Source: Seminavis robusta (lineage: Eukaryota; Bacillariophyta; Bacillariophyceae; Naviculales; Naviculaceae). Taken from it: 64,000 nucleotides of DNA. The translations under genes and the position numbers were made by a program. Shown piece by piece: positions 1 to 11,744 of this stretch. Positions within the stretch are counted from its first letter, which is position 1. The number at the start of each line of letters is the position of its first letter. The notes below the pieces were generated by a model. That model was given only the letters and a program-made list of their open reading frames with translations. It did not search any database and was not told where the DNA came from. The DNA lies in assembly GCA_903772945.1 (NCBI GenBank), contig CAICTM010000190.1:1-64000 (forward strand), given 5' to 3'.

Positions 1-192
1 CGTGCCCATTTGGAAGAGCAGCTGGTACAGCTCACAGGAGACAAGGAGAATATTCTTCAAAAGGGGCAGTCGGGAAGTTACAACAAAGAATTCTTTTTGG
101 GACATTGCTCGGAAGATCAATCTAAAGGATATCTGCGGTTGGCTGGAGGAGCACCTGAAACCATCAAGAGAATACCAGAGCTGTACAAGTAG
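1..192 (+). CDS. C-terminal end of an unknown protein, cut by the window edge
   Basis: The frame that starts at base 1 stays open for 63 codons and stops with TAG at 190-192. It is hydrophilic, begins RAHLEEQLVQLTGDKEN and ends RIPELYK. The first part could form a helix or coiled coil. No family is recognised. It could be the last exon of a gene lying to the left, or a chance reading frame; an overlapping longer frame reads less like protein. The trypsin-Hog gene on the other strand ends 390 bases further on. Confidence 0.3.
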   Translation, partial: RAHLEEQLVQLTGDKENILQKGQSGSYNKEFFLGHCSEDQSKGYLRLAGGAPETIKRIPELYK

Positions 193-582
193 TAGCAGAG
201 ATCTCTCCACTGCCAAGTGGCATTGGTCCAAATTGCTTCTAACCGGAACTGGTCACCTCTCTTTGGACGGGGTCCCTATTACGATGGGGTTAGGCCAGTC
301 ATCGCCACTGGTGAAGGGGAACAATGCCTGTGACAGCGATTTGGGGTGGCTCGTATCATCTGTAGTAGTAGTTCTTTTTGCAGATTCATCCCTTGGCCAC
401 TTTGATGTAGGATATCTACGCAGCAAAACCAAATCTGGAGCTCTTTCCAAATCTACATGTAGCATCGATGAGGAATCGAATCTAGATCTCAGGCGGGGGC
501 ATTCCATTTTGTATCTTTCATCAATCATGCAATGTTATGTACCCTATTACTTTATGAACTGGCTTCAGCCGCTTGTTAATTT

Positions 583-2406
583 CTATGCTACTTTTTGCTT
601 GGTGCTTGCCCCAATAGTAAAGCTAGCGTGCAATCCTCTTGTCATATACGAGAGGCCGACACCACATGCAAGAAGGGCGAGGGATGTCATTGGGAGGCCT
701 ACAACAACCTCCATCAAGGCAAACAGGGCAAGGACCACAACTGTTGCAATCAGGAACGGGATCTGAACAAGGATGTTTTGAGATTGTCCCCACTCTGCAA
801 ACTGGAATCCAAAGGCGGCATACTGGGAGAGTCCGTTCTCATTGACACTCTGGCAAAACTGCGTGGACGTCGTCGAACATAACAAGCGGAATGGTGCCAT
901 CCAAAGATGCGAAAGAGCATGATGGGAGAGGACTTTGGGGAGGAATGATAATTCGACATACTCTGCGGCGTTGTCCTGCAGGGAGATGTAGTTGGAAGCC
1001 AGAATATTGTCGACTACAATCGTGCCGCTCTTTGTCAGAGGAGCGTAGATTCCTTTCTTTTGTGTTTCACGGATCTTGGTCACTTTCAATGGTTCATTGT
1101 TCTTGCCAAGCAGGCTGTCTCCCACTTGAATGGAGTCTGCTCTGACTGGATTGCTCTTTCCATGGACGTATACCATGTGGTTGCCAGTCATTTGGAGTGC
1201 ACGCTTGCTGGACTCCACAAAGAGCTCCACAAATGTTGCCAGGATATTGTCGTGATGATGTCCAAAGGCATAGACGGTCTCGAATTGATTGTCGGATGTC
1301 AGAACTTTGTCGCCCACCTCCAGTTGCTTCATTTGGATTTGCCCCTTGTCTTGGACTTGTACTTGAGTATCTCCCGAAAAGCACAATCGAAAGTCTGTTG
1401 TAGTAGTTCCACCACCGCCGCCTCCAGATGGAACACCCGCGTTGCCACTAGAGTCACAGGAACATCCACCTGGAGGGTTGGCAGACATACAACAGACCCA
1501 GTTGTCAATCCATTCTGCAGCCGCGCTGACTTTGGCATTGACACCAGGATAATCCGGTTCCGCACAACTGAGGGGATGAGAAAGAAGCAGATAAGAGAGA
1601 GAAAACTGAATGAGCTGGAAATGGTTGCGATCGATCAGACATCATGTAAAGACTAGGCAACTGCATGACTTACCCAATACCCCAACTGACCACGCCCACA
1701 AGCGTATCACCAATGACGAGAGGACCACCCGAGTCTCCCTGACACGAGTCCTTGCCGCCCCCTTCCACACCGGCACAAAACATGGAATCTTCGTCAATGG
1801 AGCCTCCGTAGTCGTCATTGCACTGGTCATGGTCGATATGGTTGATGGTGACCTCCAATAGCTCGCCGGGAGAAGATCCACCGTAGGATGTCCTTCCGTA
1901 TCCCATGACGGTCATGGATTGACCGCCCGACGGAGTTCCGCTGTTGCTATTGATGGATGCCGTGCGAAGGTCGGGGAATGATTGGCTCAACTGAATGACC
2001 ATAAAGTCGTACTCAAACGATCGAGAGTCCCAGCTTGGATGAACGACTTTATTGTTGTATCCAACTTCCGTCCTATCGGGTCCAACTTTTGCTTCAAAGC
2101 CGTTAGAATCACAGTGGGCTGCGCTCACGACAATGTCTTCGTGGACCTAGAGGATTGAAGAGAAGAGGAAGAAACAAAAGAGTGTTAGCCGTCTATTCCA
2201 TATCTAATCGTGAAAGTGAAGTACTGTCGAGTCTCTCTACTACTCACCAAGGTCCCACCACAGCCCATGGTCAAGGAAACAAAGTAAGGGTAGTCCGAGT
2301 GGGACGCAGGGGTTCCACCCACAATGTTGGTGACCTGAGCCGAGCAATTGTCCATCACTGCAGTGGCAAGGACCGCCGTCAAAATATTCCTGGCAATGCG
2401 AAACAT
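583..2406 (-). CDS. Secreted trypsin-like serine protease fused to a Hedgehog-type Hint (Hog) domain
   Basis: Three exons, complement of join(583..1567, 1674..2146, 2248..2406), 538 residues; both introns are GT-AG and the phases agree. Residues 1-24 look like a signal peptide. A chymotrypsin-family domain starts at IVGG (28-31), has His64 in SAAHC, Asp100 in EYDFMV and Ser192 in GDSGGP, and ends with PGVNAKVSAAAEWI. Asp186, six before the serine, predicts cleavage after Arg/Lys. A Cys-rich and Gly-rich linker leads to a Hint domain that starts at Cys273 (CFSGDT), has Thr338/His341 in TGNH and a Hedgehog-like tail motif (GIYAPLTKSGTIVVD). Known Hog domains cleave before the Cys and pass the upstream part to a nucleophile. 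Here that would release the protease, which is inference. A hydrophobic C-terminus suggests one or two membrane spans. The residue before IVGG is Asn, not Arg/Lys. Confidence 0.88.
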
Positions 2407-4109
2407 GTTGTTCTTTGTTTGTTGATGGGATTTTACTTTCTCAAGTTTGTATATTGTGAGAGGCTTATCCTTTTCGTTTTGTACAGACGCATGATCGATA
2501 GTCTTGCCTGTGAGACTGTGAACGGACCGAGAAAGTGGCCCAGTCATCCTTGTCACCGTGGATGGCCTTTTTGGTGGCTCAGATGCCCAGCCAGCCCATA
2601 TAGCCTGCGAGTAGTGGTCATGCCGTGTCCACCCTCGGGCTTCCAGTTTTTTCATTCGGAGCCAGCATGATAGACCATGTCATTTGCTTGGTTGGCGTTG
2701 TCGTTGTTGGTCGGTGGGTTTGTTGCATGGAGACTTGTATTTGAAGGGTGGGGTGAACTCCCCGGACTGTTTCTTAGGCTTTGGCAGGACTGCGTGACCA
2801 GTCTGCGAGAAAAATTGAATGTGCCAACACCAAATCGGAGTTGTTCCCCGGTACCAGTACCGTACGGTACGTACTGGTACGTACAGTCTACTGGTAGTAC
2901 TGTACCTCACCGATCACACAAGGCACCCGAACATCAGAAGCTTTCTTATTGCGAGCTCTATTACTTTTATTGCGTCTTTACTTCTCCTTGTTGTTCGTTA
3001 AATAAAAATGGTGTAGTGTCGTTGAAAGAATAGCCACCGAACATGCTTAGAAGAACGCGTTCATGGTTGGTAAGACTTACAGTCCACTGGGATGACAGTG
3101 GATGACTCAGTCGCGCACTACGAAATTCACACGATCCATCCATGTCTTCCAGATCGGCTTTTGGCCATGCACATGGGTACGGTAGTCTACATGTCTATAT
3201 CGTGGCTGAGTTGTAAACCAGGGACGCAGCCAAAGACGCTGCTTTGCTACCATTATGCTTGGTTGTCCTTGGCTTCTGGTTTAGCGATTTGACAACTGGG
3301 GTAGACCACTTCAAATTTACGCCAATCCAGTCACCCTTTGCTTGATCCACGACAACGAAAAAAATAAAATGTGATTCGCATCCTTCTAAAGGCACGGATT
3401 CATTTGTTCGAGTCTCGTCCATGACCATGAGGACCAGCTAGCTACTAGGTACTCACTTGCACTCCATGTGTATTGGCTTTGCTTGTTTGGAAAGCACGTG
3501 TGAGCCAACAGACAGGACCTTCAAACTGGGACTACAGCTAGTAATATCCTCCTGGTGTACACCACAGAACGAGGGGTTACGGGGAAGTCTATCCTCTCTC
3601 CAAGCAAGCCTCCACATGGATGAATGATTGATTCGATTCAATCTTCAATTCAAAGATTGCATGCACCGGTACCGGTATGCTCTCCCAGCCCATCAGGAAT
3701 ACCCGACATACGATTTTAGCAAAAAGTGCCCCGCCTGCTAAAGACTTTCGTCAAGTTGCAATTGCGTTGGAATACCTGCACCGACCCGCTAAAAGACATT
3801 CGATTCGTCTTGTTGGTCGTCGACGAGAGCATCTCCTGGGACAGTCTTGTAAGCTAATTTAGCCCCAGGAGAATGGCAGGCACGCACGGCTTGGTTTCCT
3901 TCAGTGGCATGAATCGAACCGAACCGAATCGAATCTGAATCGATCAACCTTGTTCGTGGCACCGATGTCGGAGAGGAGATCCCCGAAGCTTCCGTTCCTC
4001 CGAGCCTTCGAACTGGGCCATTCAAAAACATGATGCATGCAATGGTTCACACCTTGACTACAGTAGTTTATAATATTATTTTTGATTCATTCATTCCTTG
4101 TAACACTAC
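2407..4109. other. Intergenic spacer with GTAC/CCGG palindromes
   Basis: No convincing gene is visible in these 1.7 kb. The tract at about 2849-2905 is a dense run of GTAC, GGTACC and GTACGTAC palindromes, and a TACCGGTACCGG-like site lies near 3667. The short open frames here lack protein-like composition. Confidence 0.5.
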
Positions 4110-5753
4110 CTACACATGGTACTTGCCATCAATGTTCCGCGCATATCCAGCACCAGGGATACCAAACAGAACGCGACTGCTGAGGACACCATCCAACAAG
4201 GTCAACTCCTTTTGCAGATCTCTCAGGTCGACTTTCAAGTCACTGACAGATGCAGGATCAAAGTCGAGCACATTGTAGGCAATATCTCCTCGTGATTTGT
4301 TGATTTGTTGTAGAATGTTGATGCCCGCATTGGCAAACGCTGTTGCAATTTTGGATACCATTCCTGGAACGTTTTTATTGACCACAGTGACACGCATGGC
4401 ATGGTCACGTCTCTCTGCGAGCTCGGTGGTGGGGAAGTTGACCGAGTTTCGAATTGTTCCATGCTCGATAAAGTCTCGAATGGTCTCGGCAGCCATGGCA
4501 GCCTACCGTAGTAGACGACGGGGAAAAGTAAGATCAACACGACAGCATGAGCCACAAAGCACATAATAACACACAATAGGAAGAACGTTGCAGCACTGTA
4601 TATGTACTGTACTCACGGCTTGATCTTCGGCTTCCGACGTTGACGCCCCCAAATGCGGGATGATGATTGCGTTCTTGTGATCCCACAGTTCATCGTCCGG
4701 AAAGTCAGACACGTATCGTCCATCGGAATTATCCAAGTGGTCCTTCATGGCTTGGGAGTCTACTAGTTCTCCTCTTGCAAAGTTCAATACGACGGCACCC
4801 GGTTTGAGATGCCGTACGACATCCGCTCCAATGATTCCGTGAGTTCCACCGTCTCCTTTGATGTAGGGAATGTTGAGTGATACGTAATCCGCATCGGCAA
4901 TGGCCGAGGTGATGGAGTCCATCAATTCTAGTCCCTGTGGCAAGAACAGTGCGGACTGAACGGAAAGGCCGGGATCGTACCCTTTGACGACCATTCCAAG
5001 CCCGGCAGCGTCTCTCGCTGTCAGTGCACCAATATGTCCCAATCCAATCACGGCCATGGTTTTTCCTTTGATTTCTCGTCCTCCAAACATGGCTTTATCC
5101 TTTTCTACACGCTCTCTTGCCACTCCTTGTTCTCCCAAGTCTCTCATGTGGTTGATTCCATCGGTGATTCTTCGGCTACCAAGAAAGAGTCCGCAAAGAA
5201 TGAGCTCCTTGACAGCATTGGCGTTGGCTCCTGGAGTATTGAAGACTGGTATTCCAAATTCTGTCATTCGAGCTACTGGAATGCTATGCTTGAAATGAAC
5301 AAAGGCTTTTAGATGAGTGGAGAAGGATCCATGATTTGCAGTACGGGGGAATAAAAACATCCACCATCGTATCATCCAGGCATAGACTTACTTATTTGTT
5401 CCCGCGCCACATCGAGCAATCGCCCTCACAGACACGTCTACTTCGTCCTCTTTCAGCTTGTGTGACCGTATCAGTAGAGCTTGTGCTGGTCCGGATGCAA
5501 ATTCGGCAGGAGACACATCGTACATTTCTTGCGGGAATTTCGCCAAGCCCTTGGTCGAGATCTTATTGTATGTTTGGATACTATACTTGCCCCTCTTGGT
5601 AAAGTCTTCCCAGTCTTCCGTCTTCCAACGATCCGTGTCCATGCTGCTCAAGAACAGTCGTTGTTGTTGTTGTGTACCAGCAAGGCATCTTGCTTTCACT
5701 GCTCTCGCGAGCACCGATGGTATTATCGTAACTTTCCTCATGTTCATCATCAT
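4110..5753 (-). CDS. serA: D-3-phosphoglycerate dehydrogenase with C-terminal ACT domain
   Basis: Three exons, complement of join(4110..4502, 4617..5283, 5392..5753), 473 residues. The joins restore family motifs exactly: ACGAGTNNIPVARMTEFGIP across intron 1 and SEAEDQAAMAAETI across intron 2. The enzyme oxidises 3-phosphoglycerate with NAD, the first step of serine synthesis. Visible are the GLGHIG nucleotide-binding loop, the catalytic Arg in NFARGELVD and His in IPHLGAS. A C-terminal ACT domain (RVTVVNKNVPGMVSKIA onwards) in this family binds serine for feedback control. The 40 to 50 residue leader before the catalytic domain may be an organelle transit peptide, which is inference. The start lies 215 bases from the divergent cyclophilin-SYF2 gene, so the two may share a promoter region. 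Confidence 0.93.
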
Positions 5754-5968
5754 CGTGGTCGATTGATGGGTGTTTGTTGGATGGTGTCAACAAAGATGAA
5801 TGCCGTGGGTGAGCGCAAAAACTTCGCGCAATATTTAGGGTTAAGGCTCTGTGGTATTTGGTGGCCGTTCTTTCCCAACAGCTACAGCAGCACTCACTTC
5901 CACGCTAACTACCGCGAGGTACAAACAACCACAATAACAACAAGCCAGAAGACAAGGAAGAAGGAACA
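5754..5968. promoter_or_regulatory. Short divergent intergenic region, possible shared promoter
   Basis: These 215 bases separate the start codons of phosphoglycerate dehydrogenase (minus strand) and the cyclophilin-SYF2 gene (plus strand). Both promoters and 5' leaders must lie here or overlap the genes. No core promoter motif was identified with confidence. Confidence 0.4.
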
Positions 5969-7377
5969 ATGATCAAGGCATTTATGACAATCAAGCATGG
6001 TCTGGATGAGCTGGGGACACTGCATTTGGAACTCTTTGATGATGTTGTACCGTTGACAGTGAAGAATTTCGTGGCTCTGTTGAAAGGACAGGGCCGACTG
6101 ACGTATCGCCATTCCATCAGTCATCGTCTCATTCCTGGTTTCATGGCACAGTTTGGAGATTTTACACACGGCGATGGAACGGGTGGAGAAAGCATCTATG
6201 GAGAAACGTTTGACGATGAGAATTTTATTCTCAAGCACGAAACCAAGGGGACCTTGAGCATGGCCAATTCTGGCAAGAATACCAATGGATCCCAGTTCTT
6301 TGTCACATTCCGCAAGACACCACATTTGGATGGCAAGCATGTAGTGTTCGGGCGTGTGGATCTGAGGCAGAGCAGTCAACTGTTGAGAAAATTAGAGCAA
6401 GTCAAGACTGATTCGGGGGATGCGCCTCTGAAACCTGTCATTGTTGTGGACTGTGGTGTGACGGAACCAGAGGAAGCACCGAACCAAGACGAAACGGACA
6501 CCCCACAAGAAGCTGCAGCACCGCTAGAAGACCAAGACGATGTAGTGGAAGAGGAACCAGAGGAGGAGGAGGAGGAAGGAAATCTGTCCAAATCCCAAGC
6601 CATCAAGAATAGACTCCGGAAATTGAAAATGAAAATGAACCAAGCACGCCAATTGAATCACAGAGCGCTCAAAGCAGAAGGAGAATCCATGATAAACAAG
6701 GGAGGGGGGGCATCCCAGCAGAAAAGGGGAAAGAAATTAGATCCAGAAGCGGCTAGTTTAGTGGAACCAGCAGCTTCGTCCATGGTATGTACTGTGCTCG
6801 CAAATTGGGTGCCTGTTTGTTTGGTTTGCGTGTTTCTAATATAATCAATTATTGCCGCCAACAAAACAGGCAAGTGCTGAACGAAGGGCTGAGAAAAAGC
6901 AGGCGGAACAGTACTCTTTCAGGGATTATGTCAATATTGAGGGACAGAATAGGCACTACGAACGCAACGTCAAAAGCATTCCACGACAACTCAATGCAGC
7001 CGAAGAGACTGCTGCTAGCAGAACAGAGACATATGATGCCATGATGGATTCCACAAACCCAGAGAAAGAGCGAGAAGGTGCCCGTCGATTAGCCACTGAG
7101 ATGCACCGAAGAATTGAAAAGCAGAGCAAACGAAAGGATCGTGAAGACTTTGAGGAATCCGATGTCACGTACATTAGCAAAAGGTGCGACATGATTGTTG
7201 GTTTCTTTTATTGTTGTGTTGTGTTGGTTCCAGTGCTCATGGTTCTATTTATTTGTCGTAATTTTGATTGGGGGAACTGAAAACAGGAACAAGAGGTTCA
7301 ATGAGAAGATCAGTCGCAACTACGATCGTGCTACTGCAGAAATCAAACAGAGCTTGGAACGGGGTACTGCGTTGTAA
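5969..7377 (+). CDS. Cyclophilin-type prolyl isomerase fused to a SYF2 splicing-factor domain
   Basis: Three exons, join(5969..6784, 6870..7183, 7287..7377), 406 residues; introns GTATGT..CAG and GTGCG..CAG. The first 170 residues form a cyclophilin: HRLIPGFMAQFGDF holds the catalytic Arg, and GTLSMANSGKNTNGSQFFVT is the canonical core. The usual binding-pocket Trp is His (PHLDGKHVVFG), as in many nuclear cyclophilins. An acidic linker of about 60 residues follows. From residue about 200 the protein matches SYF2: basic helices, RDYVNIEGQN, DVTYISKRNKRFNEKISRNY and the closing TAEIKQSLERGTAL. SYF2 belongs to the Prp19-linked spliceosome complex, which also holds cyclophilins, so a nuclear splicing role is likely. 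The second join restores the SYF2 motif without a gap. The fusion order is unusual to my knowledge. Confidence 0.9.
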
Positions 7378-8690
7378 TGTTTGCCCCGTCCAGTTGTGGT
7401 GATGGTACAGTACTGTACGCTGATTTATGCGAGTGCTCGACTTGCCGATGGCAAAAGCTGTGATTGGCTTTGTAGGCTTGTTGGTTTGGATGATTGCTGA
7501 ATCGATGTCTCAATTTGCCACCTCAAAATATCTGGGGAGGGCCTTGACAGTCGTTTTGTTGGCTCTTGGGGAAGACTTCATTGTACAACTGTAGCTGTCC
7601 CGGGCACGAAGAACTCAACAATTCAAGCCTATCTGAAGATTACGCTTTAATCACCATTCGCTGAGGACAGGCCGATTCTGCAATCAGTGTATTATTATTT
7701 AGTTCTGTTGGACCTGCTGTTCCATATTTAAGTTCGTTTTGATGAGGGCGGAAGCGGCGGAATCTTTTCGTAAACTCTACAAAACGAGACTAGCTAGCAA
7801 GGGGGTGGACAAAAACCTGTCGATGGGCTCCGTTTTAATAATGTTTCGTGATCTCGTCGCGCGAAAACACCAATGAGGACCAGCTAGGTATTCACTGGCA
7901 CTCCCTGCAACATGGATGCATTGACTTTGAAAACACGAGCCAACAAACTGGGCCCTACCGGTACGTGCCTCTGTGTCCCTTCAAGGATCCAGATCCAAAT
8001 TAAATGTGTCACGGTAGGTGCATTCGCAATCGGAAGATCCGGACTCCGAGCTAGCTAGCTCACCTTACATTCAAGAGCATCATTGAAGCCTTCAACAATC
8101 CTTCATGCTTCATCGCATCGCACCACGAGCTTGGACTCGACTCGACTCGATGTCCGTACCGTGCCGTTGCACTGAACGTGCGTTTCCCCGGATCAAATGG
8201 TGGCTTCAATCGTTTTTTCCGTGTCCCAAAAGGAGTTTTTGTAGTTGGAAGACTTTTAAAATTATGAAAATTCAATCAAATTAGACTCTAGCTACCGCTA
8301 GCTAGACCTACCGGTACACAACGTTCGTTTCGACCTCGAAACGATGAAACACGAAACGGACACAAATCCAAAACTTAATTATTAGAAACATGAAATCCAA
8401 TCTCCAAAAGCTCTTTTGGGACACGGTATGACCTTGGTCACACAAAAGATCTTTGGGCAAAAGAAAAGGAAAATTGTTGACAGTGGCCAAAGGAAGGTAC
8501 TACTGTAGGAAGCCGCTATCAGTTGGTAACGATGTCAACAAATTTGGTGCACGAAGAAGACCCAGGAGGAGAGGCATATCTTCAGTTCCTGACTTAACGA
8601 TTTGAAACCATAGTTGCTCGCATTCTTCTCTTGTTCTTGAGTAGGGTAGCCCAAGCTTCAGTTCTTGTCTTGTTCTGAGAAACGCCGACC
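7378..8690. other. Intergenic spacer, no gene seen
   Basis: About 1.3 kb between the cyclophilin-SYF2 gene and the S41-type peptidase. It contains CTAGCTAG and TACCGGTA palindromes (for example near 7955, 8052 and 8300-8316) and no protein-like open frame. Confidence 0.5.
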
Positions 8691-11307
8691 ATGTTGTTGA
8701 TGAGAGCCTTGACTCTCGTTTCCATTGTGGTTTCCACCATTGCCAGCAGTGGCCCACCCAAGGAGCACTTGCGCAGCACCCGTGCCTTGGAGGAAATCCA
8801 TCCTTGTGAACTTCCACCGAATGAAGCATTCGTGCTCCTCAAGAATGGCTCAACACCAATTCTGAGCCCCTCGTATGTCGAGAACTGCCTTGACGCGATT
8901 GAGGTCAATAGCACGCTCATGTTGCTGCATCTAGAAGCCATTCGCACAAACTTCAGGGAGTATTACTGTTTCTACAACATTGTGAATGATCCAGCCAACA
9001 GTACCCCGGCTAGTTATCAGCCCGAGCTCGGATACACCCTCTTCTCGGGGCCGGAAGAAGGTCAAGTTAGGCTAGACGATGAACTCCTTGCGCTGGCAGC
9101 GAGCATCGAGCAAAATGGGGCCACTGTCTCTACTCTTTGGGACCTTCAACTAATCTTCTCCAAGCTCTTTGACGCCCATGTGGGGATTCCAAGCGTGGAC
9201 TTCGAGTACACCACCTATGCCAGTCTGATTATCCCGGGGAGATACGTTGAAGGAGAAGAGCCTTCAGAACCCACCTTTTCAGTGCAGTACAGCGACGGCG
9301 GAGAGTTGGAATTCCATGTTCACTTTGCATCAGAGGATGGAAGTGTTGAAACCCAGATGGTGGAAACCATCAACGATGTTTCGCCATATGAATTCTTTCT
9401 TTCCTTGGCAAGCAGTGCTGCATTGACCGTAACACCGTACCAGTCACCGGGTGCAAGGTTGAATGCACTCTTCAGGGTCTATTCCTTTTCAACGAATGTG
9501 ATGACGTTTGATAGTATGCATGTCAGACCTTCTTTGATCCCTGAGAGCTTTCCTGTCACCTATGCCTCTGGCGAATCTGAAACCTTCTACCATGGCATTC
9601 TTTTCTACAGTGGCAATGAGTATGCCTACTTCAATCTAACTGAAGTCCCCACTCTTGACGCGCCTGGAGCCGTGTGGCAAGCATTTGAAAGTGCTGTCAA
9701 TTTTCTGGATGAGAATGTCACCGCACCTGAACTGACTCCTCCAGAGGATCCATCGTCTGTGGTAAAGAAGCTGTCAACGACGCAACCTAAAGCAAAAAGT
9801 GCCCTGGAAGAGTACGAATTTGATGAATACTTCTATTATGGAGGTGCTCTCATGGCTGCCACAAAGGTGGAGGAGGACTATGCAATTCTCAAACTTCAAG
9901 ATTTCAGTCTCATTTTCAACGATGGTGTACCAGATACAATTGGTGAAGAGGGCGACTGGGAAGGACTTGCCATCCCTGATCTTTGGTCCAATTTCACTGC
10001 GTCTGCAAAGGCGAAGGGAGTCAAGAAGGCCATTATCGACATTAGTGCCAACGGTGGCGGTACTGCTATTTCGGGCACACTGCTGGCCCTTTCCATGTAT
10101 CCTTTCACATCCTTTGATCTGGTTGATGAACAAGTGAGTCAATCAAATCTCTTCTTTTAGATGCTTCCCACATTGTACTCGTTCCCTCACAGTTGCTCCT
10201 TAGTATGATCAAAACTACAATGATGTGATGTTCATCTACAATGCAACAATTGGTGTACTTGTAGATGCCCTGATACTTGACTTGGCCAATTCAACCGATA
10301 CTGAGATGCAAGACTATCTCGAGACTCTCCCAGAGAACTTTTCGCAGCAACTTGAGGGTGTGACGACCGCTTTGCTTGTATTCTGTTGCTCTGGTGAAGA
10401 CCCCGTAACTTGCGCGGAAAATGACAGCTGTAAACCTTTGTTTGGCCTTCTCAATCAATTGGATTCACTCCAAGAATTCATGACTGGCCCGCAGCTCCGA
10501 GCCACAATCCAAATTGTTTTGGATCTGTTTGGCACTTACAATCCTTTCAATGTTCTTGGCTTTGAAGCGAAGATCGACAAAGACAATCTCGTTGAATCCA
10601 TCAGAGGTGGTGTTCCTCAAACCACAACCAACAGGTATTCCATTGGAAACAGGGCAATCTACAGTCATACAATTGCAAGGGCATTCCAAAATGACTGGGA
10701 ATTTGACGAGTATGCCATCGTCTCAGATGGTGCTGCCGGATCAACCACGTGCCTTTTCTCTTCCCTTGCTACTCAAGTTTGGGCTAACCGAGATGTCAGT
10801 GGGGCAACGAATCCTCTGACAACCGTAACTTATGGAGGGACTAAGGATCCTTCTGACACAACTGTGGCTGGATTTCCTGCGTCGGTGCAGGGTGTGAAGA
10901 TTGAGTATCCCATCATTACATCTGGCTTGCTGTTCATGACCGAATTCCTTCTCCCAAGCAATTTGACGGCTGATCTGCAGACGATCAACGAATTTTACCA
11001 ATCCGCTGTACCACTGCCACCCTACTTCGGTGAATCTTTGCCCACGATGCCCGTTTTGAACTTTTATAGCCAGTTCATGGATCCAGGAGCCCTTGCCTTA
11101 CAATACATCAAGATTGCTGGTGACGAACATATTCCTAAGTTTTTCCACCATGTCACATTTGGTGACACTTCCGACTTGCCGGCACTCTACAAGGCCACAG
11201 CGAGCCGTGCATTCAAAAATGGTGGTGGTGGCGAGGTTGAGAGCTGGGACGAGGGCATGCTCCCACCTGACTCCCCAGACGATGTCAGTAGGGATGGTAG
11301 CTATTAG
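8691..11307 (+). CDS. Secreted S41-family (CPAF-like) peptidase-like protein
   Basis: Two exons, join(8691..10133, 10204..11307), 848 residues; the intron is GTGAGT..TTAG in phase 0. The N-terminus (MLLMRALTLVSIVVSTIAS) is a signal peptide, and many N-x-S/T sites fit a secreted glycoprotein. A DISANGGG segment (residues 450-457) and YAIVSDGAAGSTTC, with Ser661 as the likely nucleophile, match the two core motifs of S41 tail-specific/CPAF-like proteases seen in fungi and other eukaryotes. The first 450 residues have several Cys and no named domain; they may hold the prodomain or a degenerate PDZ. Most of the protein is family-unlike, so substrate and activity are unknown. The alternative is a non-enzymatic S41 homologue. 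Confidence 0.75.
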
Positions 11308-11744
11308 GGAGGTGCAATGGATTCGCCTTGAATGAAAGGAACCGGTAGCGCCAGCTTCTGTTTCGCGTTTCGTCATCATTGCTATTGACGGCTAGCTAGT
11401 AGATAAGTGTGGTCTTGTAAAGTGTTCAGCCTGATTAGTAGTACACAATTTTCACGACGACCCGTACGCTGGGACACGACCCGTACGCTGGGACACGACC
11501 CGTAGCTACAAATAACTGTAGCAGCCGCAGGACACAAGACCTTTATGATTACGTAGTGTAAGTCGACACAACTCCCGCACGTTCAAACATCCACTGAAAT
11601 TGCCCGTGTTCACATCTGAGAGAATAGTAAACGCCCCATTTAGGGGCTCGTTATGCCTCTTTGTCGTGGTGGTGAGAGTGCCTGGTATGCGGTCACATCT
11701 CAGCCAACTTCCTGGTTACTGATTCCTCTTCTCCACTGCTGGCT
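11308..11744. repeat. Spacer with a short tandem repeat (unit GACCCGTACGCTGGGACAC)
   Basis: Between about 11458 and 11506 the 19-base unit GACCCGTACGCTGGGACAC occurs twice in full and then partly a third time. The rest of the 437-base spacer holds no visible gene. It separates the ends of two convergent genes. Confidence 0.7.
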
